Assembly: GCA_965205785.1 (NCBI GenBank)
Contig: OZ242188.1
Span: forward strand, 620,001 to 684,000
Direction: 5' to 3'
DNA: 64,000 bases
DNA from: BJGV01 sp965205785
GTDB taxonomy: Bacteria > Pseudomonadota > Gammaproteobacteria > Burkholderiales > Nitrosomonadaceae
Part shown: positions 17,769 to 26,593 of the stretch, one piece after another
How the letters are laid out: each line of letters begins with the position of its first letter
Position numbering within the stretch: position 1 is the first letter of the stretch
Notes under the pieces: model-generated
Database searches by the model: none
Seen by the model: the letters and a program-made list of their open reading frames with translations, nothing else
Told to the model about the DNA's origin: nothing
Translations under genes and position numbers: made by a program

Positions 17769-18648
17769 TTGTCGTAATATTAAAAAGATTGCCCCCTCAG
17801 ATACCTCAGTCATACTATTAGGTGAAAGTGGAACGGGAAAAGAAGTATTGGCAAGAACCCTCCATCTATTGAGTACGAGAAAGAATAAGCGATTTGTTGC
17901 GATCAATTGTGCAGCTATCCCGGAAACATTATTAGAAAGTGAGTTATTTGGCTATGAGAAAGGGGCCTATACAGGTGCCGCCAAACAAACTTTAGGTAAA
18001 ATTGAACTTGCTAACGGAGGTACTTTTTTTCTTGATGAAGTAAGTGATTTGCCTTTTGTACTACAAGCCAAACTGCTACGATTCTTACAGGAAAGAGTTA
18101 TTGAAAGAATTGGTGGACGTGAAGAGATTCCAGTAGATGTACGTATTGTTTGTGCAACACACCAAAATCTACAAGAGCTAATTGAAACGAATCAATTCCG
18201 TAAAGATCTATACTATCGTCTGAGCGAAATCTTAATTAAGATTCCCCCTTTACGGGACCGGTTAGGTGATGCCGTATTACTAGCACATTTCTTTAAAAAT
18301 AAGTTTAGTGTGCAAGAAAAAATACCTTCATTAAACTTTAGCCAAGAAGCATTGGCTGCAATTGAAAGCCATCAATGGCCTGGCAACATACGAGAAATGG
18401 AAAATTGTATCAAGCGTGCAGTCATTATGGCCGATGGTGTACAAATAAGTGCAGAAGATCTTGGGCTAGAAATTCCCAAAGCCCAAATCAAGCCAATTAA
18501 CCTACGCCAAATTCGTGAAAATGCAGAGCGAAATGCTTTGGTAGAAACAATGGCTAGGGTTAATGGAAATATTGCAAAAACTGCTGAATTACTTGGTGTT
18601 AGTCGTCCTACTGTCTATGATCTAATGAACCGCCATGGAATCAAATAA
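17656..18648 (+). CDS. Sigma-54-dependent activator, PrsR-like but lacking a receiver domain
   Basis: A 330-residue sigma-54 enhancer-binding protein. The AAA+ domain has Walker A GESGTGKE (56-63), the sigma-54 contact loop GAYTGA (103-108; Phe of canonical GAFTGA replaced by Tyr) and Walker B GTFFLDEV (122-129). A Fis-type helix-turn-helix ends the protein (IAKTAELLGVSRPTVYDLMNRHG). PrsR, the exosortase-locus activator, normally has an N-terminal phospho-receiver domain; here only about 35 residues precede the AAA+ domain. The N-terminus is duplicated: M-S-x-I...T-x-D-P-x-L-I appears at residues 1-16 and 22-37. A second start with its own G-rich ribosome-binding site exists at 17719. The activator may be constitutive or controlled through other partners. 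Confidence 0.87.
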   Translation: MSTISRIYTQDPTLIIEKGGQMSAIPGVITRDPALIKVCRNIKKIAPSDTSVILLGESGTGKEVLARTLHLLSTRKNKRFVAINCAAIPETLLESELFGYEKGAYTGAAKQTLGKIELANGGTFFLDEVSDLPFVLQAKLLRFLQERVIERIGGREEIPVDVRIVCATHQNLQELIETNQFRKDLYYRLSEILIKIPPLRDRLGDAVLLAHFFKNKFSVQEKIPSLNFSQEALAAIESHQWPGNIREMENCIKRAVIMADGVQISAEDLGLEIPKAQIKPINLRQIRENAERNALVETMARVNGNIAKTAELLGVSRPTVYDLMNRHGIK

Positions 18649-18715
18649 TTTGTTAACTATCTCAATAGAAATATTTATTTATCCGTATTGTTTGATATAA
18701 ACCAAGCCCATATAA

Positions 18716-20296
18716 ATGTCTGACCTTATTCATAAACTAATTTCTAAATCTGCTGACCAAACTCCAGATTCAGATGCACTGATTTATCAGGGTTCTAGGA
18801 AGGACTATGCTACATTAGCTGGTGAGGTAGAAAACGTTGCCTCGAATTTGCTTTCCCTAGGATTCAATCGCAGTGAACGACTGGCTGTTTATCTTGAAAA
18901 ATGTCATGAAACTGTAATTTCTCTATTTGGATCCGCCGCAGCTAGTGGGGTATTTGTACCCGTTAATCCTCTTCTCAAACCAGAACAAGTTGCCTACATT
19001 TTATGTGACTGTAATGTAAAAATTATAGTAACTTCAACTGATAGACTAAACTTACTCATTGCTGTTCTACCACGATGTCATGATTTACACACTGTGGTTG
19101 TAGTTGGCCCAACAGAGAATTTACCTGTTATTTCTGGCTTAAATATCATACCTTGGGAGCAGGTATCCTCTTCCTCTTCCTCCGTTAGAGGATCCCATAT
19201 AATTGATAGTGATATGGCTGCAATCCTTTATACTTCTGGTAGTACAGGCAAGCCCAAGGGGGTAGTTCTTTCACACCGAAATATAGTTGCAGGAGCAAAA
19301 AGTGTTGCTCAGTACTTAGAAAATAGTCCTGAAGATCGAATTCTATCTGTATTACCACTAAGTTTTGATTATGGATTTAATCAAATAACTACAGCATTCC
19401 ACATCGGAGCTACTTGTGTCTTAATGAACCATCTTTTACCACGAGATGTCATCAACACAGTTGTAGAAGAAAATATCAGTGGTCTGGCAGCAGTGCCGCC
19501 ATTGTGGATGCAGCTAGTTCAATTAAAATGGCCGAAAATTACATCGCTACGATATATTACAAATTCTGGAGGCGCAATGCCTCAAGCCACACTAGATATG
19601 CTACGTAGTGCCCTTCCAAAGACTAAAGTGTTTCTAATGTATGGCCTTACCGAAGCTTTTCGCTCAACATTTCTACCTCCACAGGAAGTAGATAACAAAC
19701 CAAATTCAATTGGTAAGGCAATTCCTAATGCTGAGGTTTTGGTGCTACGAGAAGATGGGACACATTGTGCACCTGGTGAGCCAGGAGAATTAGTACATAG
19801 GGGTGCCTTGGTATCTATGGGATACTGGAACGACTTAGAGAAAACATCAGTGCGTTTCCGACCCTTTCCTCAGCAAGAAGAAGGACTTACTATACCAGAA
19901 ATTGCAGTGTGGTCTGGCGATACAGTACGTATGGATGAAGAAGGTTACTTATACTTTATCAGCCGCCGTGATGAAATGATAAAAACTTCAGGTTACCGTG
20001 TAAGCCCCACCGAAGTAGAAGAAGTGGTTTATGCAACTGAACTTGTTGGAGAAGCTGTCGCAATTGGTGTCCCCCACTCTGTATTAGGTCAAGCTATTGT
20101 CGTAATTGTAACACCACGAGAAGGCGGAAACCTTGACACCGATAAACTGCTGACAGCTTGCAAACTTAATCTCCCTGCTTTTATGTTGCCTAACCAGATC
20201 TTGCTACGAGAAGGGCCTTTACCTCGTAATCCTAACGGAAAGATTGACCGGAAACTACTTGCCAAGGAAATTCAAAGCGATACCATTGAAAGCTAA
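18716..20296 (+). CDS. Exosortase A-associated acyl-CoA ligase (AMP-forming)
   Basis: This 526-residue member of the adenylate-forming superfamily has the P-loop LYTSGSTGKPKG (171-182), the YGLTEAF motif and the hinge region SGDTVRMDEEGYLYFISRRDEMIKTSGYR. The catalytic Lys is near residue 509 in NPNGKIDRK. It activates a carboxylic acid as an acyl-adenylate and transfers it to CoA or a carrier-protein phosphopantetheine. In exosortase loci it travels with the PLP decarboxylase that follows, four bases downstream. The pair may make an acyl or amino-acyl decoration for the polysaccharide. The substrate is unknown. ATG 18716 is used; no strong ribosome-binding site is visible. Confidence 0.88.
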   Translation: MSDLIHKLISKSADQTPDSDALIYQGSRKDYATLAGEVENVASNLLSLGFNRSERLAVYLEKCHETVISLFGSAAASGVFVPVNPLLKPEQVAYILCDCNVKIIVTSTDRLNLLIAVLPRCHDLHTVVVVGPTENLPVISGLNIIPWEQVSSSSSSVRGSHIIDSDMAAILYTSGSTGKPKGVVLSHRNIVAGAKSVAQYLENSPEDRILSVLPLSFDYGFNQITTAFHIGATCVLMNHLLPRDVINTVVEENISGLAAVPPLWMQLVQLKWPKITSLRYITNSGGAMPQATLDMLRSALPKTKVFLMYGLTEAFRSTFLPPQEVDNKPNSIGKAIPNAEVLVLREDGTHCAPGEPGELVHRGALVSMGYWNDLEKTSVRFRPFPQQEEGLTIPEIAVWSGDTVRMDEEGYLYFISRRDEMIKTSGYRVSPTEVEEVVYATELVGEAVAIGVPHSVLGQAIVVIVTPREGGNLDTDKLLTACKLNLPAFMLPNQILLREGPLPRNPNGKIDRKLLAKEIQSDTIES

Positions 20297-20299
20297 ATC

Positions 20300-21535
20300 A
20301 TGAGAAAAATATCTTTACAACATGCACCTATGGCCCAGTTTCCTCTGAAAAAAGACTGCCTCCAAATTGGTGGTATGTCGTTAATCAGATTAGCACAACG
20401 AGTAGGAACAACTCCGTTTTATGCATATGACCGACAGCTGATTTCAGAACGGGTTGCTCTTTTGCGTAAACACTTGCCTGCTGAAATACAAATTCACTAT
20501 GCAATGAAGGCTAATCCTATGCCTGCAGTTGTACAACATCTAGCTAACTTAGTTGATGGAATAGATGTGGCATCAGTTGGTGAATTAAGAGTGGCCCTTG
20601 ATACCCCAATACTTCCAAATCAGATTAGTTTTGCTGGGCCGGGGAAAAAAGATAGTGAACTTAGCTGTGCTATAGCTGCTGGAATCACTTTAAACATGGA
20701 GTCCGAGCAAGAGATGGAACGTATTGCTATCCTTGGGAAGAATCTTGATATCTGCCCAAGGGTAGCAATACGAGTCAACCCAGATTTTGAATTAAAGTCT
20801 TCTGGCATGAAAATGAGCGGGGGACCCAAGCAGTTTGGTGTTGATGCAGAGCGTGTGCCATCTATGCTTTCCCGTTGCAATAAGCTTAAGTTGGATTTTG
20901 AAGGATTCCATATTTTTTGTGGTTCACAAAACTTGAACGCTGCTGCCATCCAGGAAGCACAGGAGAAAACTATACAGCTCGGCCTTCGCCTAACTAAACA
21001 TACCCCTAATTCTGTTCGCTTACTTAATATTGGTGGTGGATTTGGAGTTCCTTACTTTCCAGGTGAAAAATCACTAGATCTGATCTCTATATGCAAAAAT
21101 TTAAATCGGCTGATCAAAGATACAAAAAAATATCTTTCTGATACTAAAATTGCAATTGAACTTGGACGATACCTTGTAGCTGAGGCAGGTATTTATGTAT
21201 GCAAAGTACTAGAACGCAAAATTTCAAGAGAACAGATTTTTTTAGTAACTGATGGAGGCTTACATCATCACTTGGCCGCTTCTGGAAACTTTGGGCAAGT
21301 AATCCGTAAAAATTATCCTGTAATTGTTGGTAATAAAGCCACGGGAAATGAAAGAGAAAGTGTTTCGGTAGTAGGACCGCTTTGTACTCCATTAGACTTA
21401 TTAGCAGATGAAGTGGAAATGGCAAAAGCCGATATTGGAGATTTAATTGTCGTATTCCAATCTGGCGCTTATGGCTTAACAGCCAGTCCAACATCGTTCC
21501 TTAATCACCCGACACCTGTAGAAGTACTTGTTTAA
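20300..21535 (+). CDS. PLP-dependent decarboxylase, exosortase A-associated
   Basis: A 411-residue fold-type III (alanine racemase-like barrel) decarboxylase related to LysA-type diaminopimelate and ornithine decarboxylases. PLP is probably bound by Lys70 in IHYAMKANPMP. The glycine-rich phosphate-binding loop is NIGGGFGVPYFPGE, and the C-terminal PLCTPLDLLADE segment carries the conserved Cys of the active site. Substrate is unknown; pairing with the acyl-CoA ligase suggests it makes an amine or amino acid for the polysaccharide. It starts with ATG at 20300, four bases after the ligase stop, and is followed by a hairpin. Confidence 0.88.
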   Translation: MRKISLQHAPMAQFPLKKDCLQIGGMSLIRLAQRVGTTPFYAYDRQLISERVALLRKHLPAEIQIHYAMKANPMPAVVQHLANLVDGIDVASVGELRVALDTPILPNQISFAGPGKKDSELSCAIAAGITLNMESEQEMERIAILGKNLDICPRVAIRVNPDFELKSSGMKMSGGPKQFGVDAERVPSMLSRCNKLKLDFEGFHIFCGSQNLNAAAIQEAQEKTIQLGLRLTKHTPNSVRLLNIGGGFGVPYFPGEKSLDLISICKNLNRLIKDTKKYLSDTKIAIELGRYLVAEAGIYVCKVLERKISREQIFLVTDGGLHHHLAASGNFGQVIRKNYPVIVGNKATGNERESVSVVGPLCTPLDLLADEVEMAKADIGDLIVVFQSGAYGLTASPTSFLNHPTPVEVLV

Positions 21536-21544
21536 CGAAAAAAA

Positions 21545-21586
21545 CAACTTGAGAACTAAGTGAAATTCAAGTTGCTATCTTTTTCC
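21545..21586 (+). terminator. Probable Rho-independent terminator
   Basis: A perfect 8-bp inverted repeat, CAACTTGA (21545-21552) and TCAAGTTG (21567-21574), encloses a 14-base loop and is followed by a T-rich run (CTTTTTCC, 21579-21586). It lies just after the PLP decarboxylase gene. The stem is AT-rich, so strength is uncertain. Confidence 0.5.
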
Positions 21587-21693
21587 ATACAATTACCTTA
21601 TAGAACTGGGCGGAGTATTTACTAGCTAATACTTTTAAGAAGTAATTATTTTAATAATAGGATAGTAATGCAAACAATACCAAAGGAAATGTT

Positions 21694-23556
21694 GTGAGCG
21701 GGCTATGTGGCTGGATAGGCCATGGTTCAACAACTACTGAAAACAGACAGCTTGCTGAACAAATGGTCAGACCACTTGTTCGCTGTGATGACAGTAACGT
21801 TCAGATATTAGTTGGAGGAAACAGTGCCTTAGCAGTAGCTACCAATAGTGAGAGCGCACATATTTATCAGAATAAAAGCCTCATGGCTGCTATATGGGGT
21901 CGCGCTAAATTTTCAGACCCTGATCTGGCCCAGCTTTCACATACTGATGGAATGGCAAAAACGCTTGCAAACAGTTGGCTAAAAAATGGGGGAAAAGCAT
22001 TTTCGGATCTAATTAGTACATTTGTACTCTGTATTCTAGACGAAAATTCCGGTCAAGCCATTCTGGCGATAGACCGAATGGGAACACAGCCACTTTCCTA
22101 CCAAACTTCAGGACAAGGAATAGTATTTGGTACATCGGCAGATGCGATTATCGCCAACCCACTGGCACGGCCTGAAGTTGATCCTCAGAGTTTGTATAAC
22201 TATGTCTATTTCCACATGATACCGAGCCCTGGCACTATATATCAGGGACAGAAACGTCTTCTGCCTGGCGAATTCCTAATTTACAAACAAGGAAAAGTAA
22301 AATCAGGTAGGTACTGGGAAATAAGTTTTATTGAGTCTGAGCGGCGACCTTTTGATGAACTAAAACAAGACTTTCTTGGGGTGTTACGTACTAGTGTAGA
22401 AAGAGCTGCTGGAGACGAAGAAGTTGGCGCGTTTCTTAGCGGCGGGACTGATAGCTCAACAATAGCAGGAATTTTGAGTGAAATTAGTAATCATCCTGCC
22501 CGTACATATTCTATTGGTTTTGAGGCAGCTGGCTATGATGAAATGGAATATGCTCGGATTGCAGCTAATCACTTTTCTACGGAACACCATGAGTATTATG
22601 TAACCCCAGATGATATAGTAGAAGCAATACCACAAATCGCAGCGACATTTGATCAGCCCTTCGGTAATTCGTCAGCTATACCTACATTCTATTGTGCGCG
22701 TAAAGCCAAATCTGATGGCATAACTAGGCTTCTAGGTGGAGATGGCGGAGATGAATTATTTGGTGGTAACGTACGTTATGCAAAACAATATATTTTCTCG
22801 TTTTACGACCACCTTCCTACAGTTTTACGTAAGCAAATTCTCGAGCCCCTAATTTTTGGTATTCCAGGTGGTAAAAATTTACCAATAATTTCCAAAGCCC
22901 GTAGTTATATTGAACAAGCAACGATACCAATGCCGGCCCGTACTGAAACTTATAACTTACTTGGGCGGTATGGTCATATGGAGGTTTTTACTAATGAATT
23001 CCTAAATACAGTTAATTCAGGACAACCGATAGAACTCATAAATGAAACCTACAACCAATCACACGCTCAAAGTCTAATCAATCGTATGCTGAGTCTTGAT
23101 CTTAAATTTACTCTTGCTGATAATGATTTACCTAAGGTGGTTAAATCATGCGAATTAGCTGGAGTAGAAGTAGCTTTTCCTTTTCTTGATGATCAAATTG
23201 TAGCTTACTCAGCACAGCTTGAACCAAATCTAAAACTAAGACGAACAAAACTACGTTATTTCTTTAAAGAAGCATTACGGGATTTCCTGCCAAATGAAAT
23301 TATCACTAAACAAAAGCATGGATTTGGTCTACCTTTTGGAGTGTGGCTTCAAAAGCATAAACCACTGAAAACCTTAGCAGCAGATAGTTTAAGTGATTTA
23401 AAGTCACGAAATATTATTCGTGCTGATTTTATTAATAAATTGCTTGAGCAACATTTGAATGAGCATGCCGGTTATCACGGTACGATGGTTTGGGTGTTGA
23501 TGATGCTAGAACAATGGTACAAGCAACGGCAGAACCAAAAAATCAACATTCAATAA
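21694..23556 (+). CDS. Asparagine synthase-like amidotransferase with degenerate glutaminase domain
   Basis: This 620-residue asparagine-synthase homolog begins MSGLCGWIG from GTG 21694, with AAAGGAAA just upstream, so the would-be nucleophile Cys is at position 5 rather than 2. The glutaminase motifs are degraded: RCDDSN (30-35) stands where RGPDG is expected, and WGRAKF (68-73) where NGEIYN is expected. The C-terminal synthetase domain remains intact, with the P-loop SGGTDSS (249-255), LLGGDGGDELFGG and a conserved tail. It may use free ammonia, or form an amide or ester bond without glutamine, as in related lasso-type cyclases. It lies in a sub-block with genes at 23581 and 24816 that may act on the same substrate. 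Confidence 0.75.
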   Translation: MSGLCGWIGHGSTTTENRQLAEQMVRPLVRCDDSNVQILVGGNSALAVATNSESAHIYQNKSLMAAIWGRAKFSDPDLAQLSHTDGMAKTLANSWLKNGGKAFSDLISTFVLCILDENSGQAILAIDRMGTQPLSYQTSGQGIVFGTSADAIIANPLARPEVDPQSLYNYVYFHMIPSPGTIYQGQKRLLPGEFLIYKQGKVKSGRYWEISFIESERRPFDELKQDFLGVLRTSVERAAGDEEVGAFLSGGTDSSTIAGILSEISNHPARTYSIGFEAAGYDEMEYARIAANHFSTEHHEYYVTPDDIVEAIPQIAATFDQPFGNSSAIPTFYCARKAKSDGITRLLGGDGGDELFGGNVRYAKQYIFSFYDHLPTVLRKQILEPLIFGIPGGKNLPIISKARSYIEQATIPMPARTETYNLLGRYGHMEVFTNEFLNTVNSGQPIELINETYNQSHAQSLINRMLSLDLKFTLADNDLPKVVKSCELAGVEVAFPFLDDQIVAYSAQLEPNLKLRRTKLRYFFKEALRDFLPNEIITKQKHGFGLPFGVWLQKHKPLKTLAADSLSDLKSRNIIRADFINKLLEQHLNEHAGYHGTMVWVLMMLEQWYKQRQNQKINIQ

Positions 23557-23580
23557 GAATCAGAATAGGAGACCGGTACA

Positions 23581-24819
23581 TTGCCAAGCTTAATCAAACA
23601 AAAATACTGGGATGCCGGTCATGATTTTCAGCGCTGGAAAACAATTCTTCTTAGCAAGAATCACATATTCCGTGATGTTGTTCTAGAAAATCAATTTCGT
23701 TCACCAAAATCAATATTACCTACTCCAGGTGAAACGGTAGAGCGTGCTACAGCAGCAATCAGATGGTTAATTGCTGCTCAAAATGCAACAACTGACGGAG
23801 GTGTCTCGTACGGATACTTCCCAGTATCACATGCTAATGGATGGGATGTTTCCTACCCTGAAACAACCGGTTACATAATGACGAGTTTTATTGATTTTGC
23901 ACGACTTACTGGTCAGATCGATCTTATTGATCGAGCTAGTCGTATGGCTCAGTGGGAGGCCAATATTCAAATGTCTAGTGGAGCGGTCCAAGGTGGCAAG
24001 GTAACTACCCCTGATAAACAGAGCCCTGCAACATTTAACACAGGTATGGTACTTGATGGATTTGTTTCAGTTCTTCAGGAACATAACGATAGTGATATCT
24101 TACATGCTGCAGAAAAAGCAGGAGATTTCCTAGTAAAAGATCTCGATGATAAAGGAATGTTCAAAACCAATGGAGAGTTCGTCAGCGCCAAATCAATCAA
24201 AACCTACAATGTTTTGTGTGCTTGGGCCATGTATAGACTCGGCAAACTAATTGGAAACTCGTACTATTCAGATGCTGCTATTCGGGCAGTTGAAGGTGCC
24301 TTAAAGCTGAGGAAAAAAAATGGTTGGTTTGCTGAAAATTGCCTAGATGACCATCACAAACCCTTGACACATACTATAGGTTATACGACTCAGGGTATTC
24401 TAGAAGTAGGTATTGCAACTGGTCGTGAAGATTTCGTAGAGGCTAGTGAACACTGCTTACAGGGTATTTTGCCAAATATAGGTGAAAATGGTTATCTGGC
24501 AGGTCGTTTTGATTCTGAGTGGCATCCAGCAGTTCGTTGGGTCTGCATAACCGGATCAGCACAAATCGCAATTGTTGCATATCGACTTGCTAAGTTACGA
24601 GGAAACCAAAACTACCGTATAGCGGCAGATAAACTCGTAAACTATCTCAAAACTATTCAACGCGTTGATACCGGGATTGATGGAATTGACGGAGCGATGG
24701 CTGGATCTTATCCCATTACTGGCCCCTACATGACTGCTGGATATCCCAACTGGGCCACTAAATATTTCCTCGATGCACTGATGCTGCAGGCTGAATCTGC
24801 TGGCATCCAAATGAAATGA
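23581..24819 (+). CDS. Uncharacterised alpha/alpha-toroid-like protein (VpsJ-like)
   Basis: A 412-residue protein rich in repeated helices with Trp, Tyr and acidic residues (GWDVSYPETTGYIMTSF, HTIGYTTQGILEVG, CITGSAQIAI), a pattern seen in alpha/alpha-barrel glycosidase and lyase folds. It resembles VpsJ-type polysaccharide biosynthesis proteins, but this is a recollection of the motif pattern and not a database hit. No catalytic residue can be assigned, and no signal peptide is obvious. It begins at TTG 23581, with AGGAG nine bases upstream. It overlaps the next gene by four bases (ATGA), indicating translational coupling. Confidence 0.55.
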   Translation: MPSLIKQKYWDAGHDFQRWKTILLSKNHIFRDVVLENQFRSPKSILPTPGETVERATAAIRWLIAAQNATTDGGVSYGYFPVSHANGWDVSYPETTGYIMTSFIDFARLTGQIDLIDRASRMAQWEANIQMSSGAVQGGKVTTPDKQSPATFNTGMVLDGFVSVLQEHNDSDILHAAEKAGDFLVKDLDDKGMFKTNGEFVSAKSIKTYNVLCAWAMYRLGKLIGNSYYSDAAIRAVEGALKLRKKNGWFAENCLDDHHKPLTHTIGYTTQGILEVGIATGREDFVEASEHCLQGILPNIGENGYLAGRFDSEWHPAVRWVCITGSAQIAIVAYRLAKLRGNQNYRIAADKLVNYLKTIQRVDTGIDGIDGAMAGSYPITGPYMTAGYPNWATKYFLDALMLQAESAGIQMK

Positions 24820-25784
24820 ATGAAAAATTTAAAGCAGTGTCGGATAAGACACAATCTCTAATCAATGAGATTTCCGTATTAAATCCAATAAATCCTTTCT
24901 ATACCGCTCAGTATATGAGCTACCGGCTCGCTCAGGGATTCACACCATGGATTTTTGTATACGAAAACCATACTCAGTCCAAAACTTTTTGCCCCGCCTT
25001 TATGAAAACTGGTCGTCTTAGACGCTCATTAGAAATTCCATCCATTCCTGACATTCCAACTAATGCTCTATTCTGGTCAGAGCTAATAGACTTCTGCCAC
25101 AAAAAGGGAGTTACTGATTTATCAGTTCATAGTTATTGCTCTCAAGGTGGCAAAATTCCACAATTAAATCATGAAACAGATCGTAATCTGCGATGGGAGT
25201 ACGTGCTGGATCTGACTCACCCTGATGTATTTACAAAAATGAAAAAAGGACACGCCTACAGGATCAAACGAGCTCGAAAGGCCGGGGTAGAAATACGGCG
25301 TACTTGTGATAAGGAAGCTGTCAGTGCTCACGCACAATTAATTAGCTCTTCCATGCAGAGACGACAGAATCGGGGAGAGAATGTAACCACATCTGCCCCC
25401 GTTAAAGATTTCCTACAATTAACTGAATCAGGTGTCGGAGAAATTTTTCAAGCAGTATTGTCTGATCGGATAGTATCTTCTAACCTTATTTTGATGGCTG
25501 AAACAGCCGGATACAGCCATACACTGGGCACCAACCCGGAAGGTATGGATTGCGGAGCATCTCATTTTCTTATTTATGAAATTGCTTGTATTCTTCGTCA
25601 GGAAGGAAAAAATTTTCATAACCTGGGGGGGACAGATGATCCGAACCAGGAATCTGGGTTAGTTAAATTTAAGACCGGATTTGGGGTAGAAACTAGGAAA
25701 ATTGAACTTGAAGCAGCGCAATTTAAGCTAAGTAGTGTTGCTTACAGACAATTACAGAGACTTATGACCTCAATGAACAAATAG
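24816..25784 (+). CDS. FemAB/GNAT-like acyltransferase
   Basis: A 322-residue protein with the pattern of FemAB-type acyltransferases. An N-terminal half recalls the GNAT donor domain, and a basic block, KKGHAYRIKRARKAGVEIRR (about 142-161), precedes the catalytic half. The C-terminal core ends with NFHNLGGTDDPNQESGLVKFK, typical of this fold. It should transfer an acyl or aminoacyl group to a glycan or lipid intermediate, but the substrate is unknown. The ATGA overlap with the preceding gene supports a three-gene unit with the second amidotransferase. It is distinct from the first FemAB-like gene at 9067. Confidence 0.72.
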   Translation: MNEKFKAVSDKTQSLINEISVLNPINPFYTAQYMSYRLAQGFTPWIFVYENHTQSKTFCPAFMKTGRLRRSLEIPSIPDIPTNALFWSELIDFCHKKGVTDLSVHSYCSQGGKIPQLNHETDRNLRWEYVLDLTHPDVFTKMKKGHAYRIKRARKAGVEIRRTCDKEAVSAHAQLISSSMQRRQNRGENVTTSAPVKDFLQLTESGVGEIFQAVLSDRIVSSNLILMAETAGYSHTLGTNPEGMDCGASHFLIYEIACILRQEGKNFHNLGGTDDPNQESGLVKFKTGFGVETRKIELEAAQFKLSSVAYRQLQRLMTSMNK

Positions 25785-25944
25785 AAAGTGTAGTCTTGTG
25801 TTACTGGTAATGTAACCAGAAAAACTGCTAAATTTTAATACAGGATAAAAAAATGTGCCTTAATGTGAAAAATTTACTTCCTATTTAAGACTAAATGCTA
25901 TAAATAATGTCTTATTAAGTATTCTTAAGGAAAGAGACAACATC

Positions 25945-26352
25945 ATGAAAATATTATCTGTAATTTCGTTGTTGCTATTTATAAACCCGACATTTGCTGA
26001 CAGCCATAATTCGCTCTATGATAAATCCGCTGGTTATGAAAAATCTGGCGGCTATGAAAGATCTGGCGGCTATACGACATCTCGCGGGTATGATACATCG
26101 ATCGATGGCTATAGAAAATCGAACCATGGCTATAATAAATCTGAGGAGGGATATACACCATCATATAAAATTGAATCTAAACTTACATCCACCAACCGCT
26201 TAAAAGATAAAAGATACATACAACAAATAAAGAAAGCCAGGATGAACAAGAGTAAATGGGTAGAAGAACGCCACAGGAATGAAGAAACACTCCCTCGTAT
26301 CCGCGACCAAATTCAACGATCAGGTGGTAATAACGATCTTATTGAAGAATAG
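25945..26352 (+). CDS. Small secreted protein with Gly-Tyr-Ser repeats
   Basis: A 135-residue protein that I do not recognise. It has a clear signal peptide (about 1-18, cleavage near TFA/DS). Seven or eight short repeats of six to seven residues follow, with consensus x-x-S-x-G-Y (residues 26-74; for example EKSGGY, ERSGGY, DTSIDGY). The C-terminal half (about 75-135) is charged, Lys/Arg/Glu-rich and probably helical. No PEP-CTERM sorting tail is present. ATG 25945 follows a strong AAGGAAAGAG. Position directly after the polysaccharide locus suggests a matrix or cell-surface role. Tyr/Gly-rich low-complexity repeats are common in adhesive proteins, but that link is only an inference. Confidence 0.75.
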   Translation: MKILSVISLLLFINPTFADSHNSLYDKSAGYEKSGGYERSGGYTTSRGYDTSIDGYRKSNHGYNKSEEGYTPSYKIESKLTSTNRLKDKRYIQQIKKARMNKSKWVEERHRNEETLPRIRDQIQRSGGNNDLIEE

Positions 26353-26593
26353 ATATAAGGTATCTGGATAGCATAGTTGCCATTGTATTTTTGTAATCTA
26401 TTTGCCCATCCACAAAATAATGGCTATCAGCTTTTTATCGAAATACTATTTATCTGGAACGTTCGGAGAAATCTGGATAACAGCTTAAATACGTTTCTAA
26501 CATAGTATTCTCATTCCATGGCGCGGCGACTCCCTATTCAAGAACAGTAAAACTTTGTGTATCGTTTAAGAACAATCATGTCAGATCTGGTAT

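Noticed and set aside
25803..25818. CTGGT/ACCAG inverted repeat after the FemAB-like gene
   Set aside because: Only five base pairs with no following T-run; not convincing as a terminator.
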